Origin: a virus
Reading direction: 5' to 3' (one strand)
Virus record (IMG/VR): IMGVR_UViG_3300036398_002819
Coordinates: 1 to 64,000 of that record
Length of the DNA: 64,000 bases
The position numbers were made by a program, and so were the translations under genes. How positions within the stretch are numbered: the first letter of the stretch is position 1; every line of letters starts with the position of its first letter. Below the pieces are notes generated by a model. The model did not search any database. It was not told where the DNA came from and saw nothing but the letters and a program-made list of their open reading frames with translations. This document shows, one piece after another, positions 1-7,503 of the stretch.

Positions 1-17
1 TTAATAGGTAAGTCCAT
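1..17 (-). CDS. Start of an unidentified downstream gene (partial)
   Basis: The gp43 stop codon overlaps an ATG in a TAATG arrangement, and the five codons left before the window edge read MDLPI without a stop. The same TAATG coupling joins gp43 to the gene before it, so this is probably the start of the next operon gene. Too little is visible to name it. The chance that this ATG is not used is real. Confidence 0.35.
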
Positions 18-2518
18 TAGTTAAAAAATGATTCTAAATTTACAGTATGTTCAGTTTTCCATCCAATTGAATCAAGAATGGACTTTAAAGGTTCTACAAA
101 ACTCTTTTCAAATTGTAGGTCATAATCAATGTATTTGTCAAGACTAAGTTCTTTTGGAAAGTCTTGAATAAATGAAATAATATTCTCTTGAATGATATTC
201 GGTTTTTTCAAGTATATAAACTTAATTTTTTCACCATTACCAATCAAAGAATACTTATTAGTGAGTTTTTTCTCCTTTATATAATGATTAAAAAGAAGTG
301 CTCCACGAATATGAATCGGAGTTTTATGAGCATAGATTGTAGAGGATGATTGATACTTACGCACATCAGAAGCAGTTCTTGGGAAAGCAATTTGCTCTGG
401 TGGAAGTTTTTTGAATTCTGACCGACATTTATCAATGAAGTTAATCACATCATCTTCAGTGCCACTCATCATCAACTTCAAACCATCTTTAATCATTTGA
501 CGGCACGGTGCTGGAGTAGAAGATTTAACTGCTTCAATACCCATCATTTTTAGTTTAGGTTCTTCATATCGAACACCCTCACTGTCCCATACATTGAGAA
601 TGTATCGTTTCTTAGCAGTCCAGATTCCACGCTCAGCAATATTCTCACGCTTCATCTGCATCTTTTGATCATAGGCATTTACATACTCAGCCAATTCTTT
701 GTAGCAACCTTCAATATACTTTTCAAGTTCCACCTTACAGACCTTATCAAGGAACGAAACAATGCCTTCAGTAGTTTTCTCTCTTCCTTTGTATATACAT
801 TCAACCAAAGGGCCCATATTAAGATAAACAGAATCAGTATCTGAAGCAATAACATAATCTTCACTATCCGTTTTTAGAATTTTGTTAAGATATTGATTGA
901 GTTTATTTTCAATCCAGCGGATTGCAACCTGTCCTGAAAGTGTAATTGCTTCAGCATTTGCTAATTTGTAATAACGAAAATACTGATTACCAATGGCACC
1001 ATAAGCAGAGTTAAGTTGAATCTTTCTTGCCATCTGAATATTATTACATCTGGCAATCTCTTTTTCTAATTCCTTAGTTTTTTTCTTTTCATATTCTTGC
1101 TTAGCAGCAAGCATTTTCTTTTTGTAAATCGTGCGATCTTTGTAGATCTTATCCATCAGTTCTGGAAGAAATCCACGCACATCTTTGCGATACATTGCCC
1201 CATTAGCACAGACAGCATAATCTTTATAAAGTTCAAACGTAATTTCTTGATTGAGAATTTTATCAACAGTTACTGTTGGATGTTTTTCCTCAACAAGAGT
1301 TTCTGGACTTACATTAAACTGCATAATCAAATGAGGATATAGAGAGTTTAAGTCAAAGTTGACAACCCAATCATACATTCCAGGTACAGGTTCTTTAACA
1401 TAAGCACCTGCATATTTTGAATCCTTTTCAGACTTTTCTTTGGGAGGAATTACAATATTTTTCTTCTTAAGATAATTGTAAATGATAGTGTCCCACATCC
1501 TAACCTGAGAAAATACATCAGCATAGTTTGCCTTAGCATCATATGCCATTGTAATTGCCAACTCAATGAGTTTCATCTTGTCTTCCAAACGGTCAACAAG
1601 TTCCACGTCAATGATGTTGTATTCTACAAACTTTTGCCAACCCTTAGTATAGAAATCTTTAAAAGTATCAAACTCAGAGTGGTCTAGTTTTTTCTGCCCC
1701 AACTCTACACTTGCGATATAATCAAGTCTATAAGATTCTTGTGCCTTATAGGTGAATTTCTTGTAAAGATTCAGATAATCAAGTTGAGTAATACCACCCA
1801 CATCATATGAAATGTGTTTGCGTCCAGCAATATATGTTTCCCTTTCAGTCACAAGACCCCAAGGAGACAAACGCTTCATCAACTTTTCACCAAGAATCCT
1901 ATCAATTCTACGCACAAGATATGGAATATCGTAAAGTTCACTATTCCATCCAGTCACAACCTCTGGAGTATTTGTTTCAATCATCCACCAATTAATAAAG
2001 TCATCTAACAATTCACGCTCAGTTCTAAAACCTTTATAGATGACATTATCTTGTTTATTTGTGAATGAACCTTTACCCCAAGTGCGAATTTGTTTTGTCG
2101 AATAATCCTGAATAGTAATCAACAATACTTCTTCTGCCGCAGACTCTACATCAGGAAATCCATTTTCAGATGCAACCTCAATATCCAAAGTTGTAATTTT
2201 AACTTTGTTAGTATCAAATTTGATTTCTTCTTCTGGATAGTTTTCTGAAATATATTGATAGATATATCCAGTGTTTCCGTAGATCTTAAAGTTTTCTACA
2301 TCTTCATATTTTTTAATGAATTCACGACAATCTTTAACAGATCCTGGTTGTACTGCTTCAACATATTCACCTTCCAAAGTCTGATATTTAGTTTTTTTAT
2401 TAGAAGGGACAAAAAGAGTCGGGTTAAACTTCTCCTTAGTCATAAAATGGTGACCATTTTCATAACCACGGATCAGGAAGTTATCCCCGACCATTTGCAC
2501 ATTTGTGTAAAATCTCAT
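17..2518 (-). CDS. 43: DNA polymerase, family B (gp43)
   Basis: Replicative DNA polymerase with 3'-5' proofreading exonuclease, 833 residues against about 898 in T4. The exonuclease domain is intact: TTLDIEV gives D112 and E114, WNSELYDIPYL lies at 191-201, and YNIIDVELVD is the Exo III motif. Polymerase motif A (FDLNSLYPHLI), motif B (KIQLNSAYGAIG) and motif C (ASDTDSVYL) are all present, so the enzyme should be active. The ATG start overlaps the stop of the preceding small gene (TAATG), implying coupled translation. It is the last gene of the replisome block that runs gp45, gp44, gp62, RegA. I see no intein or split. Confidence 0.98.
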   Translation of the reverse strand: MRFYTNVQMVGDNFLIRGYENGHHFMTKEKFNPTLFVPSNKKTKYQTLEGEYVEAVQPGSVKDCREFIKKYEDVENFKIYGNTGYIYQYISENYPEEEIKFDTNKVKITTLDIEVASENGFPDVESAAEEVLLITIQDYSTKQIRTWGKGSFTNKQDNVIYKGFRTERELLDDFINWWMIETNTPEVVTGWNSELYDIPYLVRRIDRILGEKLMKRLSPWGLVTERETYIAGRKHISYDVGGITQLDYLNLYKKFTYKAQESYRLDYIASVELGQKKLDHSEFDTFKDFYTKGWQKFVEYNIIDVELVDRLEDKMKLIELAITMAYDAKANYADVFSQVRMWDTIIYNYLKKKNIVIPPKEKSEKDSKYAGAYVKEPVPGMYDWVVNFDLNSLYPHLIMQFNVSPETLVEEKHPTVTVDKILNQEITFELYKDYAVCANGAMYRKDVRGFLPELMDKIYKDRTIYKKKMLAAKQEYEKKKTKELEKEIARCNNIQMARKIQLNSAYGAIGNQYFRYYKLANAEAITLSGQVAIRWIENKLNQYLNKILKTDSEDYVIASDTDSVYLNMGPLVECIYKGREKTTEGIVSFLDKVCKVELEKYIEGCYKELAEYVNAYDQKMQMKRENIAERGIWTAKKRYILNVWDSEGVRYEEPKLKMMGIEAVKSSTPAPCRQMIKDGLKLMMSGTEDDVINFIDKCRSEFKKLPPEQIAFPRTASDVRKYQSSSTIYAHKTPIHIRGALLFNHYIKEKKLTNKYSLIGNGEKIKFIYLKKPNIIQENIISFIQDFPKELSLDKYIDYDLQFEKSFVEPLKSILDSIGWKTEHTVNLESFFN

Positions 2519-2787
2519 TATTCAATAAATTCAAGATACTTTTGAACAACTTCAGGTGTTGGATCAGCAATAGTTAATATATCTTCAGATCTAATCATAA
2601 GTTCTGTTTGATTAGTCGCTTCAATCCATCTTTCCAAATAAAAAGTATCACTATCTTTATCTTTTTTCCATTGACATGGATTAATCAATTTACAATTAGG
2701 TTCTCCAAATTCCGCATCTATTTCAATAACTTCGCTAATTAGAACATTATCAACCTTAGTCAACAAGCACTTCACATTCTTTTCCAT
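2518..2787 (-). CDS. Small conserved phage protein, Sm-like barrel candidate
   Basis: An 89-residue acidic protein of unknown function. Its layout resembles the gene just upstream: a short strand-rich N-terminus (VKCLLTKVDNVLISEVIEI), then a W-containing strand (ERWIEA) and an end of the type DILTIADPTPEVVQKYLEF. This looks like a small Sm-like or SH3-like beta-barrel, which is inference from the pattern only. The ATG has a good GAGG ribosome site and lies inside the previous gene (32-nt overlap), and its stop overlaps the gp43 start. It therefore sits in a tightly coupled trio with gp43. Confidence 0.75.
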   Translation of the reverse strand: MEKNVKCLLTKVDNVLISEVIEIDAEFGEPNCKLINPCQWKKDKDSDTFYLERWIEATNQTELMIRSEDILTIADPTPEVVQKYLEFIE

Positions 2788-3085
2788 TTACTTTTTCCTC
2801 AAACATTGTTTTTAAAGAACTAAGAGGTTCTACAACAGAAACTACCCAATCGGGAGTGACTGCAATATCTTTATCATTAGATAAAATAATCCAAGGAGAT
2901 AAAGTTATATTGATAATATTTTCTTCATCTTGATTTTTATCTTCCATTAAAACAACAGGAGTATTTAAGATAACTCTATGGGGATCGGAAAATACATAAC
3001 CACAAGTTTTTTCATCATACAGCAATTCTTTAATATCTGCAATTACATAATCTCCAGTTTTTAATAATGCCAGTTTTGTTGCCAT
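2756..3085 (-). CDS. Small conserved phage protein, Sm-like barrel candidate
   Basis: A 109-residue protein of unknown function. The N-terminus ALLKTGDYVIADIKEL, a middle LSPWIILSND and the late segment WVVSVVEPLSSLKTMFEE follow the same order of elements as the next gene and the 135-residue gene before gp55. The shared pattern is a KLxxGdxvia turn, a PWI strand and an I/V-x-E-P helix cap. I read these as one family of small barrels; RNA or protein binding would be a guess. It is the first gene after a strong sigma-70-like promoter, with the -10 box about 24 nt before the ATG. Confidence 0.75.
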   Translation of the reverse strand: MATKLALLKTGDYVIADIKELLYDEKTCGYVFSDPHRVILNTPVVLMEDKNQDEENIINITLSPWIILSNDKDIAVTPDWVVSVVEPLSSLKTMFEEKVNGKECEVLVD

Positions 3086-3108
3086 TTTTTGTAATAACCC
3101 TCAAATCT

Positions 3109-3137
3109 ATTTTACCAAAAAAAATGGGAGATGTCAA
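3109..3137 (-). promoter_or_regulatory. Sigma-70-like promoter (TTGACA-17-TAAAAT)
   Basis: On the minus strand a consensus -35 TTGACA (3132-3137) is followed after exactly 17 nt by TAAAAT (3109-3114). The predicted transcript starts near 3102 and gives a leader of under 20 nt before the ATG at 3085. The -35 box lies in the 3' arm of the terminator hairpin that ends the Hsp20 transcript. It would drive the two Sm-like genes and gp43 as a host-polymerase (early or middle) unit. Confidence 0.7.
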
Positions 3138-3160
3138 CTGGATTTTGCCAGTTGCCTCCC
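3117..3160 (-). terminator. Bulged intrinsic terminator after Hsp20
   Basis: The transcript can fold GGGAG with CTCCC as an outer stem and CAACTGG with CCAGTTG as an inner stem, loop CAAAAT, with an asymmetric internal loop (one base against ACAT). It is followed by A and eight T. It lies about 25 nt after the Hsp20 stop and overlaps the promoter of the next operon. Confidence 0.8.
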
Positions 3161-3184
3161 AGCGCCGACGATATTCAGATTTAT

Positions 3185-3619
3185 TTATAGATAATCCTTA
3201 CGAGCGTGATGCTCTGGAATTATTTTCCCAAGTACGATCCGTAAAAGTCCGTCTTCAAATGTGACTTCGCGTACTTCTGTGTCGTCGGATAAAGTCCACG
3301 CTCGTTTAAAACTTCTGCTAGCCACTCCCTTGTGGATAAACGTCCTATCCGATTCGGTATCTGCCTTTTGTCCTTCGACAAAAAGCTTTCCATATTCTGT
3401 GAAAACATTGACTTCTCCTTTCTTGAATCCAGCGAGTGCGAGTTCCAAATGGGATTCAACATTATTTATTTGGACTAGATTATAAGGAGGATAATTTGTT
3501 GTAGTTTCGTGAAGATTGAATAGACGATCAAAATATTCGTCCATTCCAATACTATTGCGGGTGATTCGTTCCATTAAAGCAGGAAGATCCGCAGCAGTAT
3601 ACCTTGTGAGGTTAGTCAT
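3185..3619 (-). CDS. Small heat-shock protein (Hsp20/alpha-crystallin family)
   Basis: ATP-independent holdase chaperone of 144 residues, commonly carried by T4-like cyanophages. After an N-terminal arm ending in DEYFDRLFNLH, the alpha-crystallin domain runs from about residue 35 to 135: NYPPYNLVQIN, a LALAGFKKGEV strand pair, a KLFVEGQK strand, FKRAWTLSDDTEV and the closing EDGLLRIVLGKIIPE (usual family form GxLxIxL). I place the start at 3619 because AAAGGAG lies 7-8 nt before that ATG. An in-frame start at 3670 would add 17 residues with no ribosome site. It is flanked by terminators, so it is probably monocistronic. The likely role is protecting host or virion proteins in infection. Confidence 0.92.
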   Translation of the reverse strand: MTNLTRYTAADLPALMERITRNSIGMDEYFDRLFNLHETTTNYPPYNLVQINNVESHLELALAGFKKGEVNVFTEYGKLFVEGQKADTESDRTFIHKGVASRSFKRAWTLSDDTEVREVTFEDGLLRIVLGKIIPEHHARKDYL

Positions 3620-3679
3620 TATGGTAGCTCCTTTAAAAGCGAGTTTGTGTTTTGTGGACCCTTTCGGCATCCAATACTA

Positions 3680-3685
3680 ATTATA
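3680..3685 (-). promoter_or_regulatory. TATAAT -10 box upstream of Hsp20
   Basis: A perfect TATAAT begins 10 nt after the T-tract of the terminator closing the RegA transcript and 61 nt before the Hsp20 ATG. No recognisable -35 box is at 16-18 nt; that position is in the terminator stem. It resembles the terminator/-10 cassettes before CobS and the VWA gene. Confidence 0.5.
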
Positions 3686-3695
3686 CAACATACAC

Positions 3696-3720
3696 AAAAA
3701 AAGGGAGTGTTGAACTCCCT
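3696..3720 (-). terminator. Intrinsic terminator after regA
   Basis: A 7-bp stem AGGGAGT/ACTCCCT with a TCAAC loop runs directly into a seven-T tract, six bases after the RegA stop codon. It ends the gp45-gp44-gp62-RegA transcript. Confidence 0.9.
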
Positions 3721-3726
3721 ACAAAA

Positions 3727-4167
3727 TTATTCGGTTTCTTCACCCTTTTTTTTCTTAGCACCAATATTGTACTTAGTTTCTAGAATCCAATCACCTTTGT
3801 CCTTATATGCAAGAACTTTGATTTGATTCAAAGGAGCAATATCTTGAATCTTAGTCACATCAACAATCGTAATCAAACCCCAATCAGCAAGAAGTTGGGC
3901 AATACGATTACGACGTTGAACATCATTCACAGTAAGGTTTGCGTGTTTGCCATCCAGAGCAAACAGTTCCTTAAAGTGAACAAGGTAATACCTACCTTGC
4001 TTATGTAAAATATGGCAAGACTGATAGATTTTCTTTTCCTTTCTTGAAGCAACTCCGATTCGGGTCAAAGTCTCACGAACCTTTAAAAAATCATCAGGTT
4101 CATTAAGAATCACTTCTACCATTTGGTCGGGCGTCCACTTCACTTCAGGTTCTTGAACGACACTCAT
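3727..4167 (-). CDS. regA: Translational repressor RegA
   Basis: RNA-binding repressor that in T4 binds the initiation regions of early mRNAs, including those of gp45, gp44 and itself. The 146-residue protein aligns through its core with T4 RegA: EPDDFLKVRETLTRIGVAS, IYQSCHILHKQGRYYLVHFKE, RRNRIAQLLADWGLI and the C-terminal WILETKYNIG. It is somewhat longer at both ends. The start has a strong GGAGG and overlaps the gp62 stop (ATGA). As in T4 it follows gp62 directly. A terminator lies six bases after its stop. Confidence 0.95.
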   Translation of the reverse strand: MSVVQEPEVKWTPDQMVEVILNEPDDFLKVRETLTRIGVASRKEKKIYQSCHILHKQGRYYLVHFKELFALDGKHANLTVNDVQRRNRIAQLLADWGLITIVDVTKIQDIAPLNQIKVLAYKDKGDWILETKYNIGAKKKKGEETE

Positions 4168-4544
4168 TTTGTTCCTCCAGTTTCAAATTTCGATTTTATA
4201 AATGTTAGTTGTTCTTTAGTAAGAATCCTCAAAGCTTGTTTTGCCTTTTCATTACTATAACCATAGTATTTTTTGACATAATCAAGATCTTTGATTTTAT
4301 CTTGTCGGATCCAGGGAGAAAATCTCTTCTTTTTCCTCAGACTATTTAGCAAAAAATCATATTGCATCTTCTTAGATAAAAAATGATATCGATTCATTTC
4401 ATTCGCAAACATAATTGAATCAATATGTCCCGAAAAACATCGATTAATAATATAAGGAGGATATTCTTTTTCAAGTAGAAGATCTTCATCAATCAGATTT
4501 TTCTTTGTCTGATTAATACTGTTCAACCAATCTTTTAGTTCCAT
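4164..4544 (-). CDS. 62: Clamp loader small subunit (gp62)
   Basis: Partner of gp44 in the sliding-clamp loader. The protein is 126 residues, shorter than the T4 protein (about 187), as expected for cyanophages. MELKDWLNSINQTKKNL, PYIINRCFSGHIDSIMFANEMN and YFGYSNEKAKQALRIL-type segments fit the family, and the position directly before RegA supports it strongly. Its ATG is one nucleotide after the stop of the DUF4338-like gene, and its end overlaps regA. Unlike T4, it is not adjacent to gp44: three genes intervene. Confidence 0.9.
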   Translation of the reverse strand: MELKDWLNSINQTKKNLIDEDLLLEKEYPPYIINRCFSGHIDSIMFANEMNRYHFLSKKMQYDFLLNSLRKKKRFSPWIRQDKIKDLDYVKKYYGYSNEKAKQALRILTKEQLTFIKSKFETGGTK

Positions 4545-4545
4545 G

Positions 4546-5610
4546 TTATCTAATAATTTCTAAATCAGATCCTGCAGTCCATAATTCCAAATCTGTTCTA
4601 AGTTTGTTGTCTTGAATTAACTTATTATACCTTCGTGTTGCCTTGATCTTCCACCAATCAATTACTTCTTGAGGTTCATAACCAAACTTAGAAATATAAT
4701 ATCTCTTTTTCTCAGTTAGTGTTTTTGCCTTTCGTATACAAATATTAAAATCTTCCAATTTTTTTTCATCCTTCAATGAGTTTTTAATAATAGAAATCAT
4801 TTTAGTTTGAATCTTTAATTTCTTAGAAGATTTATCTGCAGAGATTAATCTTTCCCCATCATTGGCATTATTATTAAACCACCAAAACATTTCACGAAAA
4901 TAATCATCATGAAACAAAGGTAAAAAATTACTTTCAGTATCTCCTATGTGTCGAAGATAAGGTTTAAGACCATCATACATGGATACTCCTTTTGTTGTAC
5001 CGTATAGTGAAGTTGTTTCAAAGTAATGTAAATCAGTTCCATACTTTGAGTCAAATTGTCTTTTGAGTTCATTAGAAGATGCTAAAAGGGCAAGGAGTTT
5101 TCCACCAAGGTAATTGTAACCAAATGGTTGTACTGGAACAATATTAAATCCCATTACAAACTCATTATTGATCTTTGATAAAGGTAAAACCTCACCAAAA
5201 TAATCATTTCTAGGTTTTGAATTGATCGTTGGAGATCCAAACCTAACTACACCAATAATTTTATTTGTGGTGTCCTCTGTGACAATCCATTTAATAGTTC
5301 TTCCTGGAATTGCTTCCTCAATTGGATTAGATGCAGTTATATTCAAAATTTCAGCATACAACTCCTGATTATACTTTGATTTCGGTTTAGAACTGGTATC
5401 AACCTCATGAATTGTAAATGACATATCATTTGGACTGATACTAAAGTCAGAAAACATTTCATCCTCTGGACCGAATAATTTACCAGAAGAATTGGAGATT
5501 CTACTTTGTTTTACAAATCTAAGATAATCATCAATACGATTGAATTTAGAATAATACTCAATAAATTGATCTGCTGCCCAAATTGCATCTTTTGCGGATA
5601 ATAAACTCAT
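4546..5610 (-). CDS. DUF4338/Mom-like (GNAT-like fold) protein, putative
   Basis: A 354-residue protein. The centre (about 115-215) reads like the DUF4338/DruA and Mom-type GNAT-like group: a strand NKIIGVVRFGSP, then FVMGFNIVPVQPF followed by GYNYLGGKLLALLA where an acyl-CoA-binding turn and helix would be, then DSKYGTDLHYFETTSLYGTT and a KPYLRHIGDT end. The C-terminus (WWKIKATRRYNKLIQ) is basic. Mom-family members modify adenine in phage DNA and DruA belongs to the Druantia defence system; either role here is inference. It overlaps the preceding 196-residue gene by ATGA and is one base from gp62, so it is co-translated with the clamp loader. No catalytic residue can be assigned from sequence alone. 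Confidence 0.6.
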   Translation of the reverse strand: MSLLSAKDAIWAADQFIEYYSKFNRIDDYLRFVKQSRISNSSGKLFGPEDEMFSDFSISPNDMSFTIHEVDTSSKPKSKYNQELYAEILNITASNPIEEAIPGRTIKWIVTEDTTNKIIGVVRFGSPTINSKPRNDYFGEVLPLSKINNEFVMGFNIVPVQPFGYNYLGGKLLALLASSNELKRQFDSKYGTDLHYFETTSLYGTTKGVSMYDGLKPYLRHIGDTESNFLPLFHDDYFREMFWWFNNNANDGERLISADKSSKKLKIQTKMISIIKNSLKDEKKLEDFNICIRKAKTLTEKKRYYISKFGYEPQEVIDWWKIKATRRYNKLIQDNKLRTDLELWTAGSDLEIIR

Positions 5611-6197
5611 ACAACTAAAAACTGCGTTTCATATTCAATAAGTTCTTTTGGAGTTTCAATATAATTGTTAGAAGATTTCATATCTTTCATATACCATTTT
5701 GCACCCTGCGCCTTTTCCAATAACTGAATATTTAAATGTTGATATTTTCTATCAGTATGAGCATAAATCTTAAAATCATTGTCCCTATTTGAAGTTAAGA
5801 ATGAAAGACTTCTATTTTCTTCTGGAGTAACAATGATAGTAGTACATGCCATAATGAATAATTCACGATAAAGATCATAATCATTCAGATACTTATCAGA
5901 ATTATCCATAATCATTCTACCAATAAATTGAGGAGAATAACAATGATCTTTACAAAGAGCCCATTCAGGTTCTTGTTTTTTCTTCTCTACTGCTCCAACA
6001 CTAATTAAACCAGAAGGAACTGAAAGAGAATGTACTGTATTATAGAATGAATGAGTGATTGCGCGAACTGTATCCTTACAATTTCTGTTAGTAAACCACT
6101 CATCAACATTTGCTTTCAAACCATTGAAAGCAATCCTACAATAGGTTTCAACACGATACTTTTGCTTTGGTTGGAGTTTAGAAAAATTAGAATTCAT
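5607..6197 (-). CDS. Unknown protein, partner of the DUF4338-like gene
   Basis: 196 residues, no family recognised. Notable features are a Cys/His cluster (LCKDHCYSPQFIGRMIMDN) in the middle and a hydrophobic RELFIMACTTIIV segment that looks like a buried strand or helix rather than a membrane span. I start at the ATG at 6197, whose first codons overlap the end of the preceding gene; a TTG ten codons upstream is less likely. It ends in an ATGA overlap with the DUF4338-like gene, so the two are probably made in fixed ratio and may act together. Confidence 0.75.
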   Translation of the reverse strand: MNSNFSKLQPKQKYRVETYCRIAFNGLKANVDEWFTNRNCKDTVRAITHSFYNTVHSLSVPSGLISVGAVEKKKQEPEWALCKDHCYSPQFIGRMIMDNSDKYLNDYDLYRELFIMACTTIIVTPEENRSLSFLTSNRDNDFKIYAHTDRKYQHLNIQLLEKAQGAKWYMKDMKSSNNYIETPKELIEYETQFLVV

Positions 6198-6393
6198 AAT
6201 CAGGTTTGTTGTACTTAAGGTACTCAAAAAAGGTAAGTTTCATTTCTTTCTGCGTCATACCACAATGTTTTGCGGCGGCAGGAAGAGTCATTTTAGCACG
6301 AAAGAGACCTTCATTTGCCTCTTTAACATTTTCAGGAGTTGTTTTAACTGGATTCTCCTTTAAACATTTATAATCAATTTTATAAGGGTTCAT
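6187..6393 (-). CDS. Small protein of unknown function next to gp44
   Basis: A 68-residue protein with no confident family. The C-terminal half (MTLPAAAKHCGMTQKEMKLTFFEYL) reads like a short helix-turn-helix, which suggests nucleic-acid or replisome contact but is only a pattern. It begins in an ATGA overlap with the gp44 stop and its end overlaps the next gene by 11 nt, so it is a genuine operon member. Confidence 0.75.
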   Translation of the reverse strand: MNPYKIDYKCLKENPVKTTPENVKEANEGLFRAKMTLPAAAKHCGMTQKEMKLTFFEYLKYNKPDYEF

Positions 6394-7352
6394 CGAAATT
6401 CACACTCGCACATAATTTCAGTAAGAGCAGCAAGAAGATTTATTTCCTGGTCAGCAACGAACGCACATTGGTATTGATACTTAGCAATAACAAGAACGGC
6501 AGCAGGAATAGTTGCGGGTGTAAGGCAATCATAAGCGGCGTCATAAATCCTGCGAAGTAGAACAGGAGCATCGTTGTCAAGGTTGGAGACCACCCACTTA
6601 CGAACTTCTGTGAAGTTTTTGTCTTTAAGGGATTTGATAAGTTCATTTACAGATACATCGGAAAAAGTTGCAAGAATACCAGAGTCAATTTTACCACTAG
6701 TAGAGTAACGTTGAATCTCATTTAGAACTCTTCTGAAATCAGGGAAATGTTTTGATACCAATTCGACAACGACTTTTTGATCGTACTCAATCTTTTCTGC
6801 ATCCAAGATTTGTTGGAGTCTTTTGAAGAAACTTCCTGCAAGTTGGACTTTTTGTTTCCCTTTGATTGTGAAGTCAATGACTGCACATCGGGAATGAAGA
6901 GGTTCAATAATTTTGTTCTTGTAGTTACATGTGAAGATGAATCGGCAGTTGCTATAAAATGCCTCAATATTCGCCCGTAGTAGGAGTTGAACGTCGTTGC
7001 CTGTGTTATCTGCCTCATCGATAATGATGACTTTGTGTTTAGAAGATCCCGTAAGTGAGACGGTCGAAGCAAAGTTCTTTGCTTGGTTCCGTACAGTATC
7101 CAGGAAACGTCCCTCGTCGGATCCGTTGATGACATAATAATCTGCCCCCAATTCATTACATAGTGCTTTAGCAATAGTTGTCTTACCAATACCAGGAGGT
7201 CCTGCAAGAAGAAGATTTGGAATCTCACCCTTCTCTACAAACTCCTTGAATGTTTTTTTAGTTTCATCAGGAAGAATACAATCCTCGATCACTTGAGGAC
7301 GGTACTTCTCCACAAAAAGAAATTCACTTGCCACTTTTCTTACTCCACTCAC
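6390..7352 (-). CDS. 44: Clamp loader large subunit, AAA+ ATPase (gp44)
   Basis: ATPase that loads the gp45 clamp with gp62; 320 residues, as in T4 (319). VEKYRPQVIEDCILP opens the protein, Walker A GPPGIGKT is at 51-58, Walker B IIIDEAD at about 109-115 and the SRC arginine-finger motif follows LHSRC near 154. Start choice: GTG at 7352 gives the T4-like length but has no ribosome site; GTG at 7334 has GGAG eight bases upstream and would shorten it by six residues. Both overlap the end of the small ORF at 7324-7500. It ends in an ATGA overlap with the next gene. Confidence 0.96.
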   Translation of the reverse strand: MSGVRKVASEFLFVEKYRPQVIEDCILPDETKKTFKEFVEKGEIPNLLLAGPPGIGKTTIAKALCNELGADYYVINGSDEGRFLDTVRNQAKNFASTVSLTGSSKHKVIIIDEADNTGNDVQLLLRANIEAFYSNCRFIFTCNYKNKIIEPLHSRCAVIDFTIKGKQKVQLAGSFFKRLQQILDAEKIEYDQKVVVELVSKHFPDFRRVLNEIQRYSTSGKIDSGILATFSDVSVNELIKSLKDKNFTEVRKWVVSNLDNDAPVLLRRIYDAAYDCLTPATIPAAVLVIAKYQYQCAFVADQEINLLAALTEIMCECEFR

Positions 7353-7500
7353 TTTTGATATTCCATTCTGGTCTAATATAGGAATAGTTTAGATAATCCC
7401 AAAATATACCACAATAATCTTCAAAGTCCCATTCAGAGTCAGTTCCATCATAACTCATCAGTTGTTTCCATAATCCATAACATACTCCAAAAAGTTTCAT
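7324..7500 (-). CDS. Small acidic aromatic protein (58 residues), unknown
   Basis: An ATG-started ORF of 58 codons starts three bases after the stop of the previous gene and ends inside the start of gp44. The protein begins MKLFGVCYGLWKQLMSYD and is rich in Trp, Tyr and acidic residues (DSEWDFEDYCGIFWDYL), with a basic tail (SEWSKKSGK). No family is recognised. Its spacing, the absence of any other gene in this stretch and the overlap with gp44 argue it is translated. Its passage may help initiate gp44, which has a weak GTG start. Confidence 0.65.
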   Translation of the reverse strand: MKLFGVCYGLWKQLMSYDGTDSEWDFEDYCGIFWDYLNYSYIRPEWNIKSEWSKKSGK

Positions 7501-7503
7501 AAT

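Noticed and set aside
3182-3189. Perfect TATAAATA at the Hsp20 stop codon
   Set aside because: It is 97 nt from the next ATG and a strong terminator lies between, so it is probably a chance result of the stop codon context.
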